A stretch of 64,000 bases of DNA from Ciona intestinalis (Eukaryota > Chordata > Ascidiacea > Phlebobranchia > Cionidae), in NCBI RefSeq assembly GCF_000224145.3, contig NC_020176.2:4501825-4565824 (forward strand), in the 5' to 3' direction. Under the pieces are notes generated by a model. That model saw only the letters and a list, made by a program, of their open reading frames with translations. It searched no databases and was not told where the DNA came from. The position numbers and the translations under genes are program-made. Below, piece after piece: positions 1-11,137 of this stretch; position 1 is the stretch's first letter; each line of letters starts with the position of its first letter.

Positions 1-286
1 TTAGCAATGTTACCCCAGATTTTGGTAAAAGAAACGTGATACCCATTAACCTTATCCTTAAGACACTTTGAGAGTGTTGTCACTGTTGAAAACATGATCG
101 GGAAATATGGGATTTATTAGATGCTAACTTTACCCATCTTACCCCACAATACTATATTCTGGCTCAAGTATAGCTACATTTTAGCAATGTTACCCCAGAT
201 TTTGGTAAAAAAACCCCTTAAATAAGTAAAAAAAACTATATTCTATTAAATATAACGGTAAATGGTAAATACTGTTTATATCGTAG

Positions 287-3200
287 GTTGAGAGGTCTCT
301 GTTGTACAAGGATGCTACCTTATATGGTGGTGATGCTCTGTTTGATATCAAATGGACAATGGGTTTGCACCGAGCAGTGAAAGGTGTTGAACAACCTGTT
401 TGTGTATGGACGGAGGAAATGAATGTCGCGCAACTACACAGAATAATTGGTGAGCATATGGTGGTGTTAGTGGTTACTGTTTTAATTTTTTACTAAAATA
501 AGCATATAGTAGATGGGGGAAAGATGGAACACTTTTAGCAAATAATGTCTAAATATCCTGATCGTGTTATGAATTAACAAAATAAAAATATTGAAGTTTA
601 AAAAACTGTTGCAAACAAACATTCAGTTTAAAAACTATTGCAAAATTTTTCACAACCTCAAAGTAAATTGAAGATTAACTCAGAAGCACACCGATTTTGT
701 CCAACAAGCTGGCTTGATGTTTGCTGGAAAATCTAGTTAAATATTCGTATATATAAAGTGACATTAGGCTTAAAAAACTTAAATTTTGTATATTTAACAC
801 GGTTAGTCTACACTACTTTTTAAACTTTTTTTGTAGTTTAAATCCATACTCTTCTTGTTTTAATACCTAATCTAAGTTCCTTTTTTTAAAGAGACAAATA
901 AAAAATGTGTATTTTTTCCATGTTGTACTTTTGTAACCCCTACCTTTCATCCCCCACAGGATTTGTCCAACAGATCTCCCCCTACCTTACCATTGTGGAA
1001 TCGGATAATGTCGGAAACTTCCTTTGTTCGCTCGCTAATAATCTATCGGAGTCGTCCTTGAGAAGTCAACTGCTTAATTTTGAAGTAAATGATATTTGTT
1101 TGATGTCAATAATTTAACTGTGGTACAATACTATATCATGTTTAACACAGTTGTGTGCATGCCTCTACATGATTCTGGGTTTGAGGCTTAGTGTTGCAAC
1201 CGTTATGGCTTGGTGGGTGTTGGATTAATGTTCACTGTGGGCATAAGTGATAAACTGGCGTGACATTTTCAATAATCCACTGAGGGCTGGTTTGGAATGA
1301 GGATCATTTTATCAACAACACATTTGGAAAATCACTTTTAAGACAAATAGTTCATGCTCACTGTTGGCTTTCACCACTGAAAACGTGTAAAAATCTTTGT
1401 ATACAAGATCGCTATTCCCCATTTTATGCTGTAATAATTAAACGGTGTTTTAACCCTTTCTTACAATCCACAATATATTTAGTACCAACTCACCATTGCA
1501 GGTCACTCGTCATCTGATCAACGGAGATGATTTAAACAACCTCGTCTTGAGGTTGGAAGACAAGAAACTGCTCCCTCGTGTGTTGGAAGATGCTTCCCCG
1601 TCAAGTCCGGAGGATTGTTCCACTTCACCGAGCACCAGTGATGTCATCAAATCAATGGAGCGTGAACTCCTCATGACCCTCCAACCCCACGAGATCAAAG
1701 CCACTTTAAACCGCCTTCACTCCGCAACATCCGGAAGAAGATTCAACAACCTTTGCCTCCAATGGGAGCTCCCCGCATCCTACGGATCAGCTTTCACCTC
1801 CATTTCCGATCCCCTCGCATCCGACTTCATTCATATATCGATCGCAAAAGCTCGGCACTGCACAGATGACCAGGATTATTCATCTTCCAAATCCATCCTT
1901 CAGTACTTGCAAGCAAACCACACGTCCGACACAAAGTTGCAAAAACTTGTGGGTCGGGAACTTCTTAAAGTTGAACTGCTGGAGTTGCTGACGGATAACA
2001 GGTGTGTGTTTGTTTTAATGAGCCTGTAGTTTATAAGCTGTAACTTGTAGCTAGAGGTATAAGGTAATTGAAAGTATGTTGTATAAGCAATAAACGTATT
2101 ACTACTTATTTTCACCTTGACAGTGAGCATGAGGTGTATGAATACACCATGTGTGTCTGGTGTTTAAGAAGACACCCATGTTATAACTCGACAGTGAGCA
2201 TGAGGTGTATGAATACACCATGTGTGTCTGGTGTTTAAAAAGACACCCATGTTATAACTCGGCAGTGAGCATAAGGTGTGTTAACTTCCAGCTTAACCTA
2301 CTCGGAGAAGGACGAATGCAACGAGCTTCGAACTCAACTATCCGATGTGGTCACACGGTGTCGCCACCTAATAACTAATTATTCCGACCAATCAAANNNN
2401 NNNNNNNNNNNNNNNNNNNNNNNNNNNNNNNNNNNNNNNNNNNNNNNNNNNNNNNNNNNNNNNNNNNNNNNNNNNNNNNNNNNNNNNNNNNNNNNNNNNN
2501 NNNNNNNNNNNNNNNNNNNNNGAAAATTTTGATAGTGTGTATTGATGTTGCTGTGTTTGTCTATTTTAACTGTTTGTAAACTTTGATTCACTTTAATAGT
2601 TGGCATTCCTGCGCCCACAGCCTGATAATCTTGGTAAACAAGCTCAAACAGGCGTATGTGTCTTTTTGCAAGACACCTACCAGCAATTGGTCCAACCCAG
2701 TGGTCACTAATTGTTTAAATTGTTAGATTAGCCATACATTTCTAAAAAACTCTCTAAAAGATTGCCTACAAGTTACATACATGGTAACTTGTAATCCGTC
2801 ACGATGTGTATGAAACAGAAAACCCGTATTATAACGACTGTCGTTGCCGGCCACCATGTAAAGATAAATTAACTACATTCATTTATTTAAACAAACCTTC
2901 CCAAAGATAATGGTATCCCTCCTTACTCACCTACATCGATTATCGCGCAACGATATTTTATCTGACATTACGTCACCAAACTCCGCTGTGATCAACGCGT
3001 TGTGGCCGGCTAACTTTGATGGTGCCCCCACTAGTGGTCCCTGTGTCACACTTGCTCTACGTGAAACAATAACCCATTGTTTGGCGATCAATCAAAAGGA
3101 CATTAGTTGGTTACGAACCCAGGTAAGCGACATATTTCATACGTTGTTTTTTTTTCATATTTAATTGGTACTTGGATCATATTTGTCATTTTAATGAATA

Positions 3201-4529
3201 TGTCTGCCCTATTATAAGTGGCAAGACATATATCCTCGATATTTTTCAGGCTTGGTAGCTCATAAGCAGGCACAAGGTGTATAAAACAGAACACCCGTGT
3301 TATAACGACTGTCGTTTTCCAGCCAAACGAAGATAAATCATGTTACATTCATTTATTCATTTTTATAAATATGAAGGTGCTGTCTGTCATATTATAAATC
3401 CAATACCAAAACAAATTCAGTTATTCAGTCTCCTACAAAGCATTGTTTTTTATGTTATTTATTTTTTTACAAATGTGTTTACAATTTGTATATACTAATA
3501 ATTTGATCTAATTTTATGTTATATAATCTTATAAAGTATATTGTTTTGATGGTATGATATATTTATCATCGCTTACACACAGGGTGACATGCACTATGTG
3601 TTCGATAACTTTGGTTCAGCATTACGATGTTACTTGTTGATGGCTGCTTATGAAACTAACTATTTCACATCGATAACAATGTCTGGCCCATATGAGGATG
3701 AACAGGTGGGATGTGAGTTTTATTTATAATATGGACGATGTTATAACGACTGTCGCTTTTCGGCCATGTGAGGATAAAGTAAGTTACATTCATTCATTTA
3801 AGATAACTTCACAATTCCAGATAGTTCGACGAATGGTGAAATGTTGTATGCAAATGAGATGTTTCACACAAGCCGCCGTGTTATGCCAGTTAACCAAAGA
3901 AGTTGATTATCCAACAGCTTTTAAGGTGAGACTTTTACTATTTTGAACTTTCTGTTCAGTTTATGTGGGGTTAAATTAAGTGGGTGGGTGATATCTTATT
4001 CGTACTCTGCATACCCCATATTTTAGGGGTATTAGATAAAAGTTATTTTCATTAAAAAATTTTTTTTTTCGTTTTGGCGCAATTTTTCGATTTTTATTTA
4101 TATTGTCTGGCAGATAATCCAACCTATCAGAGAACACTAGGTTGGGAATATATCAAAAAATTAAATAAATTTTTCCGAATATAAAAAGATAAAACTATGC
4201 CAACTACAAATATATAAAAACAAGAAATAAATTTTGAACTCTCCGCAAAGTAAAGTCCCACCCATGGTATACAGGCTTTACAAAGCAACAGGGAGCTCAC
4301 AGATGCTGCCGATCTTCATTATCTTGATCACATATGGGATATAGAACTACTAGAACACGCGGCTTACGAGCATAAGGAGGCGGGAGAAGGCGCGAAGAAG
4401 TCTATTGCAGTGAGCGCCCTCGCGCGACCGGAGCTAAACCACAGTAACTCGCCAGCGGTGGGCGCTAGAACGAGGAAATATAGAAAAGAACGATTTTTTC
4501 AAGCGATGGCTCGCCACTATTTATGTTGA
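287..4529 (+). CDS. INTS8: Integrator complex subunit 8 (3' part, multi-exon)
   Basis: INTS8 is a subunit of the nuclear Integrator complex, which processes snRNA 3' ends and attenuates transcription. Exons I can place, with consistent splice phases: 287-449, 960-1084, 1502-2001, 2292 into the N gap at 2397, 2907-3122, 3583-3705, 3821-3925, 4275-4529. The last exon is diagnostic: it reads HYLDHIWDIELLEHAAYEHK, then a basic stretch and QAMARHYLC before TGA, matching the conserved INTS8 C-terminus (YLDPIWD... ending FLQAMAKLYF in vertebrates, from memory). The protein is helical and TPR-like, with no catalytic motif. The 5' part lies left of the window and at least one exon is hidden or cut by the 125-N gap. 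An AATAAA about 35 bp after the stop (near 4560) could be the poly(A) signal. Three introns carry SINE tails close to the acceptor. The identity is firm from the C-terminus; the first exon shown is less certain. Confidence 0.87.
508..590 (+). mobile_element. Cimi-like MITE fragments (left group)
   Basis: GTAGATGGGGGAAAGATGGA begins a left-end fragment here. Other incomplete pieces: right half at about 85-166, 6727-6855, 7245-7362, 8236-8358, and an internal piece at 8665-8750. Confidence 0.75.
2115..2277 (-). repeat. Two copies of a 71-bp minisatellite unit
   Basis: Just over two tandem copies of a ~71-bp unit, containing GGTGTATGAATACACC and GTGTGTCTGGTGT, sit in an INTS8 intron. It is the same unit, in the opposite orientation, as the large array at 38043-39108. 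The near-palindrome (GGTGTAT / ATACACC) could form a hairpin. Confidence 0.9.
2397..2521. other. Assembly gap (125 N) in INTS8
   Basis: This run of N interrupts the INTS8 exon that starts at 2292 (reading SLTYSEKDECNELRTQLSDV and on). The exon's donor, and possibly a further exon, lie inside it. Confidence 0.99.
2600..2896 (+). repeat. tRNA-derived SINE copy, nearly full 3' part
   Basis: The core CCCAGTGGTCACTAATT is followed by the common 3' module (GTAACTTGTAA..., then TATAACGACTGTCGTTG) and a tail of short ATTC/ATTT repeats. The same core and 3' module recur at 9631-9935 and 62800-63090. The tail ends about 10 bp before the INTS8 acceptor at 2906. Confidence 0.8.
3249..3360 (+). repeat. 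SINE 3' module
   Basis: Copy of the recurring 3' module (CACCCGTGTTATAACGACTG) with an ATTC-type tail, inside an INTS8 intron. A further partial copy lies at 3729-3810, ending 10 bp before the acceptor of the exon at 3821. Confidence 0.8.
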
Positions 4530-4607
4530 TAGTGACGTAGCTAATGTGGTTGTGACAACAAAATAAATATCTTCTGCTTAAAAGAAATCGTTAAACACGG
4601 AGTTGCT

Positions 4608-4811
4608 GAAGCTATTGCAGTGTGTAGAAAGGCAGACATGACTTTTGGTTGGTTTGGTCATTTATATCCTCGTGGGTGGGAACTTGAGTGACTTATCCAT
4701 GGTTGCCACTCCCATGCCCACAGTCGTGTAGTTAAAGCTATTGCAGTGTGTGGATAAGCAGACATGACTTTTGGTTGGTTTGGTCATTTGTATTCACGTG
4801 GGTGAGAACTT
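4608..4811 (+). repeat. Imperfect tandem duplication downstream of INTS8
   Basis: A ~77-bp segment containing GACTTTTGGTTGGTTTGGTC occurs twice (about 4608-4684 and 4734-4811), roughly 126 bp apart. It lies downstream of the INTS8 stop. No coding frame or RNA fold is evident. Confidence 0.75.
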
Positions 4812-5828
4812 TACCTATTCATAGGTATTTGGTTAACTGGCCAACTCTAGGCTTAATCCAATGACCTGGCGTGCCTCGCTGTAACTTCTAACCGATATAA
4901 AATCTAGCGTTAAGCAGCATTACTTTATTACATACAATTTATGAATGACAAACTAATACTGTCGTTTTAAGTCACATTTGATTTTTGATGATCAGGTTTA
5001 TCAACAAACCGAATTAATTCCCAACTTGCGTTTGTCGCGTCTCAACAAGTACTTGATTGTTTCGTACACAATCAACATCGCTCCTTGTCGCGAGAGTGCA
5101 TTGTTACGTCACAAGCACCGGTTTCTCTTAATAACCTCTCGAACGAAGAATCGCGAAAACGAAATTTCCGATATTTCAGCGACTCTTGTAGAAGGAAAAT
5201 CGTCTCCGATTTCCTGTTGGTTCTTATATTTATTTAACCTCCTGGAATCGATTGAGTTTACCCGCAACACTCGCTCGCTTATTTACACCTCGCTAATACT
5301 CACATCTATTTAATACACTCGTGCTTGGGTCAAGGATACAGCGCACCAGTACGCGTGAATCTGAGATCTATGAGTGTTGTGAAGCAAAGCACGGACGCTG
5401 GGTAACATGGATACAAGACATCCCTGTACCGCCCACAGCAAGCCACTACTTTGTAAGTCAGCAGTTTAAAGAGAAACCGAGTAATTGAGGCTAACAGTGT
5501 CAGTGGTGGAATTTAACTTAGTTTGATCATGCTTGTGTAAAGTATAGCGAGCGTGTAACTGTAAGAGCAACAGGTGAAAAGCTGTCAGGTTATAATAGAC
5601 TCAATAGTCTGTCCGATATAAATACAAAGTATCGGGTTATTATTTTAATGCTTTAGTGTACAACCTATCGTTTTTACAGTTTAATAAGTAACTATATGCT
5701 AGTGTCTTGTGTTTATATACTCTTGAAACAGATAGTAAGTTAACAGACACATATATGTAGCAGGGCAGTTATGTCTTATAATTTTATTTTGTTTATTCTA
5801 TTCTGATATCTAGTAATAGCAATGTTAT

Positions 5829-6023
5829 AGTAGGGTGGGGAAGATGGGACAGCTTTTCATTCCATTTCTTTTCTCATTTGGTAGTAAACAAAGACTATAC
5901 TCAAACAACTATAAAACCGTATGCTTGCGACTTACATAGACCGTTGTTAATTGTTTAAAACACAATCAGGATATTTGGATATTATGTTAAAGGTGTCCCA
6001 GCTGACCCCACAATGCAATACAA
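5829..6023 (-). mobile_element. Cimi-like MITE, full length
   Basis: Terminal inverted repeats are visible: the left end GTAGGGTGGGGAAGATGGGA and the right end GGTGTCCCAGCTGACCCCAC are reverse complements with a few mismatches. The body carries the family's internal marks (GTAGTAAACAAAGA..., TTGTTAATTGTTTAAAACAC). It is a non-autonomous DNA element of ~195 bp without coding capacity. Confidence 0.88.
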
Positions 6024-7091
6024 TAGATTTAACCAGACGTATTTATAGCGTTGGTCCTTGAGACTCGCAACAAGTGACTGTTGTACCCGTGTCTTATAAT
6101 AACAAACCGGTAGAAACACACGCTTATAATAAAACGTTATAATAATAATAACATAATCGTTATTCGAATAGCGGGTAACGAACTTGTGGTTTTTATATAA
6201 TGAGCCATTTAGTGGTTCAGACGAAGCTTTGTGTTGAAATTGGTGCTTGACAAAAGGTTGAAATTACTGCGAGACCTGAATCAATAGTTTTGTGTTTGCG
6301 TTGTTAAGGCCATCGACGTCACTCGATGTTACGCTGTTTAAAGAGCTAAAATACAACTACATTGAAATAAGGACTTGGATTCGATTTTTGATAAGCAGAA
6401 ACAACATAGGGCTTACCATGCACAACAAATCGGGCGATTTTATCGACGGAACCTTTTCATAAAATATCTCGTGCGATTTAGAAAAGATACGGCAAAGTAA
6501 GGTATTGACATGGTATAGGTCTATAGAAGGTACTTACGTAAAAAGAATTTTTTTGATCAAAACACGAAGATTGCGCTTTGTTAGCCCGCAATTGAGGTTT
6601 TTGGTTGGACTAGAAGTGTTGTTTAATTGGAATTGTTTCGGGTCTAATTCACGGAGTTTATCTTCGTTACTTTTTTGTTCTTTCTTTTATAGTAGGATAG
6701 AAGGAAGAGGTTTCATAAGTTTAAACAATTAAAAACGGTCTATATGGGAGTCGTGAGGATACAGTTATATAATTCTTTCAATATAGCCTTTGTTTACTAT
6801 ACTAAAAGGAACGAGAAAATATATTGAAAAGTTGTCCCATCTTCCCCCACACTACTTTATACTCATTTTGCTGTTTGTTAGAATCCATATGCGACAGCTA
6901 TCAGTGTTGCACAACTTATTAATATATCTCATTTTCCTTCAGGAATTGATTCGGGTTTTGCATATGTAAGTAATGTAGTGGAAACACTGTTGATCATCAA
7001 ATATCATTATGCCGAGAAGAAGTGAATTGTTTACGGAGGATCCTTTCTATTTGCCAAGGTCAATTAATACTTAACAATATACTGTATATAA

Positions 7092-7230
7092 CGACAGTTG
7101 TTTCCGCTTACGAGTTACCACATATGTAACTTATTTATAACCTCGCATAATATGGCGACAGTCGTTATAACACGTGTGTTATGTTTCATACCCTTGTGCC
7201 CGCTTACGAGCTACCAAGTATGTGTAACTT
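7092..7230 (-). repeat. SINE 3' module, inverted
   Basis: Reverse-strand copy of the 3' module, read as GGCGACAGTCGTTATAACAC on +, with a second partial piece to its left. Confidence 0.75.
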
Positions 7231-8406
7231 CGTGGTTGATTGTTTTTTGGGGGTGGAGTAAGGTGGGATACCGTTTGCACATAAAATCCCATATTTTCTG
7301 ATATTGTTTTAAACAATTAACAACGCTCTTGTGGACTAGAGTTATATAATTCTGTAAATAATCTTTAAAAAAGTTATGTGTAAAAAATACTTTAAATAAA
7401 GGCGTGGATTTTAAAACGACATTGCGGAACGCTTTTAACTAGCTTTTGAGAACCCCATCGAGGATAAACAAACGTATTTCGTATTCGTTTATTACTACAG
7501 TTCAAATATTGTGAATTAACGTGGTTCATATCTAACTTTAACTTAATTTCAAGACAACACGGAAAAGTTGAAATAACACAAAATGTTATTCTCATTTCAA
7601 ATGCATCGAAAGATATAAAGGTTTTTTTGTAAATGTAACGCATATGTATCGAGCATTTGAAAAGACTTTGAAAAATGTAGCTTTCATGCTATGAGGCCAT
7701 TGTACACCAGTCTTCCTTCAATAGTGTAATGTGTCCAATGTACAGATCAAGTTACTCGTGTCCAAACCTTATCCCTTTCATCCTTTACATAAAGACCTTC
7801 TTTAGTGACCCTCAAATAGCAATTTCGTTGCTTTTATGACGAAATAATGCTCGGTTCATGACACTTTTACCCTAATATTGACATCATAATATTCTCTATG
7901 ATGTCACTATAAACATACGTCATTCACGGTAACCTAGACGACAACATACGTATTGTTCGACCATCATTGAAGCATCGCGTTGTAGGGCGTTATGTTCGAA
8001 ATTCCTTTTAGGAAGTTATTTATAAAAGTCTACGAACTTTTTATTCGCTGCCAAGGTCGATGGATACTTTATCGTAACTCCTAGAGCTTCCCATGCACTT
8101 TGCAATATAACGTTAAATTTACAGTCAACAGTTGAGAAAAATCCTATAAAAGGCTTTTCTACTTCTGACTCTGAAACCTTGAAACTATTTGGAGATATGC
8201 CATTTGTTCATGGAGTATTGATTTTAATCTTATGCCATTTGTAATTAATAATCCAGTCGTGAGGATACGGTTTCATAATTCTGTAAATGTAATTTGTTTA
8301 CCAGAAAATGGGACGATAAAGGAGAATGGAAACATAAACCATTTTACCCCAACTACAAGGTAATAAAATTCATCCAAACCCTAATATATCATGTTGTTTG
8401 TTGCAG

Positions 8407-10441
8407 GTATTGCGGGTACCTACCTCAGTATAAATACAGGATCGGTAAAACTTACGGTCGGCATTCGGTGGAAATTCTAACCGACCCCAATGTTTCAAAA
8501 TCCGGGAGGTATGTGCTCACTCCAACAGAGAGCCATCCAACGGACAGTATCGATGAAAGGAGAAGCCGCTTGAGGTCGCGAGCGGATAGCTGGGGAAATC
8601 AGAACTTGACGGAGGAAATGGTTCCTGGTTATACAGGTTAATGTGATGAGTGCACATATATTTTTTAAATATCCCGATCGTGTTATAAACAAATAACAAA
8701 GGTCTATGGGAGTCGTGAAGATCTGGTTTTATAATTCTTTAAACACACAAACATCAACCCGCGACAAAGTTCAAGACATGTACATCACTTAGTATTGATG
8801 ACGTTACGATTACGTCATTATTTCGTTATTACCCCAGGTTATATTCCAAAGAAACAGCATTACTTCGCCAATACATACGGAGAGGTGTGTAGGAGCGCTC
8901 TAAGTCATCATGAATCTGAACAAGGTGATATAAAGAACAAACAAACCGAGTTGAAGAAAGTACTCGCGATGCAAACCGGATCCACCAGACCGAACACCGA
9001 GCATGATAAATCGGTGAATAATTTGGTTTATATTTTTGTAAAGTGTATTTTATCCCATAGAAGCAAACTGCGAGACCAAGGATATTGTAACCCGACTAAA
9101 AACATTTACCTTTAGCTTTAACATTCTATTTTATCCGTTATGTCGATTTCCTCTGATGAAGACGTGTGTTGTTTCACAGTGTGATATGCCTGACGACAAC
9201 AGTTTATATATTTTGAATGAAAAAATGCAACTTATTTATCCTCGCATGGCGGGGCAACGACAGTCGTTATAACACGCGTGTTCTGTTTCATACACCATGT
9301 GCCCGCTTACGAGTTACCACGTATGTAACTTACTTATCCTCGCATGGCGGGGCAACGACAGTCGTTATAATACAGGTGTTTTACTTTATACACCTCGTGC
9401 CCGCTTACGCCACGTATATGAACCTTGCCTAAAAACATGACAACTTTAACCCACAGTTGCTTACGTCACGTTACCACACCCCTCTCCCACCCCACCGAGC
9501 GGAACCTGACCGTTATACGTCACAACAGGAGTTCAAACCTTACGGTTCACCGTACTTCATGGACAATGGGAACAGAATGAAGTGGTTTAAATCGGGTAAG
9601 TTGGACACCGTATATATGTATTTAACCAGCAGCGTCTTAGCTCAGTGGTTAGGGCGCCCAACCGTAACCAAGAGGTTACGGGTTCGGGTACGAGGCTCGA
9701 TTTTGCTAGTATTTGTCTTTGTGCATGATGTACTTAACGGCGAGTGCTCCATCCATAAGTAGGCCATGCTCCAACTCAGTGGTCACTAATTAGTTGTCTA
9801 AATTGTCTTCTATTAAAAAAGTCAAATAAATAAGAACCACCACCCATAAGTTGCATACGTTTTAACTCGTGAACGGTCACGAGGTGTATGGAACATAATA
9901 CCCGTGTTATAACGACTGCGTTTTTTCCGCCGTTTAAAATATTTCACGTTCAACTTAGAACGTTCATGCATTGTATTATTTAGGATACACAGGGTTCGTA
10001 CCACGAAGCCGGGAGTTGATTTCCTTGGGTTATCCAGCTCAGAGCAATAAGGGGCTGTCGTTATTTACTGACGGGCTGGCAACTCGGGAGAAAATCAACG
10101 CGTCGGCAACGAAAATCCCACTTAACCCAGTTGTTAAACCAAAGAAGTTGGATAAATCAGCGATCTATCCAACAGACCGTGGAATGGTCCCACATTATAC
10201 GGGTTATATACCAGGTAAGTTGGGACCACACAGGTTGCGCAGACATAACGGATAAAAGGGGTTTCCCCAAATCGAGTCCCATTTCAAAGGCAAAAGTAAT
10301 AGAATAATTGTCGTAATGTGTGGATTTAAACTTATTTTATTTTCAGGATATAAATACTCCATTGGTCACACGTATGGTCAACATACACACAACACGTTAA
10401 AACTTCCACCAACCAACAACAGAAGCTTGACAGTGGCTTAG
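8407..10441 (+). CDS. CIMIP2/FAM166-type ciliary microtubule inner protein (5' end missing)
   Basis: Five exons with compatible phases: 8407-8636, 8838-9013, 9457-9595, 9984-10214, 10347-10441 (TAG), about 290 residues. The hallmark is a repeated motif of the DUF2475/FAM166 family, a P-G-Y-T-G-Y/F-x-P turn followed by Y-x-I/A-G-x-T-Y-G. It is seen as GYLPQYKYRIGKTYG, PGYTGYIPKKQHYFANTYG, SGYTGFVPRSREL and HYTGYIPGYKYSIGHTYG. Vertebrate members (CIMIP2A, B, C) sit inside the axonemal doublet microtubule, so this is probably a structural ciliary or sperm-tail protein. The motif count is higher than in CIMIP2C and closer to CIMIP2A/B, but I cannot assign a paralog. Exon junctions fall inside the GYTG motifs, a neat sign of motif duplication. 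The upstream coding start is not identified: the exon at 8407 needs a preceding exon ending in phase 2. Confidence 0.75.
9219..9420 (-). repeat. Two tandem SINE 3' modules, inverted
   Basis: Two adjacent ~100-bp copies both contain GGCGGGGCAACGACAGTCGT. They lie in an intron of the CIMIP2-like gene, ending about 35 bp before the acceptor at 9456. Confidence 0.85.
9631..9935 (+). repeat. Full-length tRNA-derived SINE
   Basis: The head looks like a tRNA, with an A-box-like TTAGCTCAGTGGTTAGGG and a B-box-like GGGTTCGGGTACG about 45 bp later. A core with CTCCAACTCAGTGGTCACTA and the 3' module with CCGTGTTATAACGACTG follow. This is the best template in the window for the SINE family. It lies in an intron of the CIMIP2-like gene and is not a functional tRNA gene, since no acceptor stem closes. 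Confidence 0.82.
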
Positions 10442-11137
10442 AGTGAAGTAGTTTAGAAATGCAGATAGAAAACTGCTGAGTCAGCGAAAATTTGGAGCAG
10501 AAACGTTTTGTTAATTATGATTTTCGTAACGAACTTTTTAATTATTTAAGCTCGTTAAACAAGTTATTATTTTCAGCGTATTTGTTTTTACTTTTTAAAC
10601 TATTAGCACTTCTATACGCCTCCTGAAAAATCGATGTTTAATAAAATATTTTTAATTTAATGTAAAAACATTTGATTAAATGCGTAAAATTAGAGTTATG
10701 CAACAATATCAAAAACATGACTTGAAAGATAAAAAATAACATGCTAAGTTTTTTAAGTTTTCTATTGGACAATATCACTTGACACAAGTGGCAAATGAAA
10801 CAGTTTCTTATGGTAGGTAGTTGGTCAAAACATGTGCAAGACAAATTTCAAAACTAACTATACCTTATTGATGTTAATATCAAAAATATAATTCAAATAT
10901 TCACCAGATTATAAATGCTTACCCCAAATATTATGCAACATTAGATGTTTATTAATAAGTGCCTTTTAAAAGACCTTTGAACTCAGATAAACTACTTTGG
11001 CAGCTAAATGCATTTCAGTTTAGTTTTTAAATGCAATTGTTCATAACTTAACCAACACTTGGTTAGCCCTCAATCCCTCATGGAATATGGAAACTTCCAT
11101 ATTTATTTGAATTTCATCGTCTCCATTAACATTGGTA
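10442..11137. other. Convergent intergenic gap between CIMIP2-like gene and JTB
   Basis: AT-rich sequence between two convergent genes. Near 10946 the reverse strand reads AATAAA, a candidate poly(A) signal for JTB. I see no other gene or clear repeat here. Confidence 0.6.

Larger units (their letters stand above)
4530..8406. other. Intergenic and repeat-rich, no supported gene
   Basis: After the INTS8 3' end this stretch holds a complete MITE (5829-6023), MITE fragments (6727-6855, 7245-7362, 8236-8358) and an inverted SINE 3' module (7092-7230). Open frames here (for example 4978-5313) match no family I recognise and lack exon-like borders. The missing 5' exon(s) of the CIMIP2-like gene should lie here. 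A short ATG-bearing stretch at 5408-5453 followed by GTAAGT is possible, but its phase does not fit the next exon. Confidence 0.6.

Noticed and set aside
4978-5313. 111-codon open frame after INTS8
   Set aside because: No recognisable motif, no exon-like borders, no fit with neighbours.
5408-5453. Possible first exon (ATG to GTAAGT) for the CIMIP2-like gene
   Set aside because: It ends in phase 1, whereas the exon at 8407 needs phase 2, and it has no family motif.
8304-8358. First exon of the CIMIP2-like gene reading KWDDKGEWKHKPFYPNYK
   Set aside because: The sequence is the right half of a MITE, and this frame ends in a phase that does not join the exon at 8407.
9636-9720. A functional tRNA gene
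   Set aside because: A and B boxes are present but the acceptor stem does not pair, and the sequence continues into the SINE core and tail.
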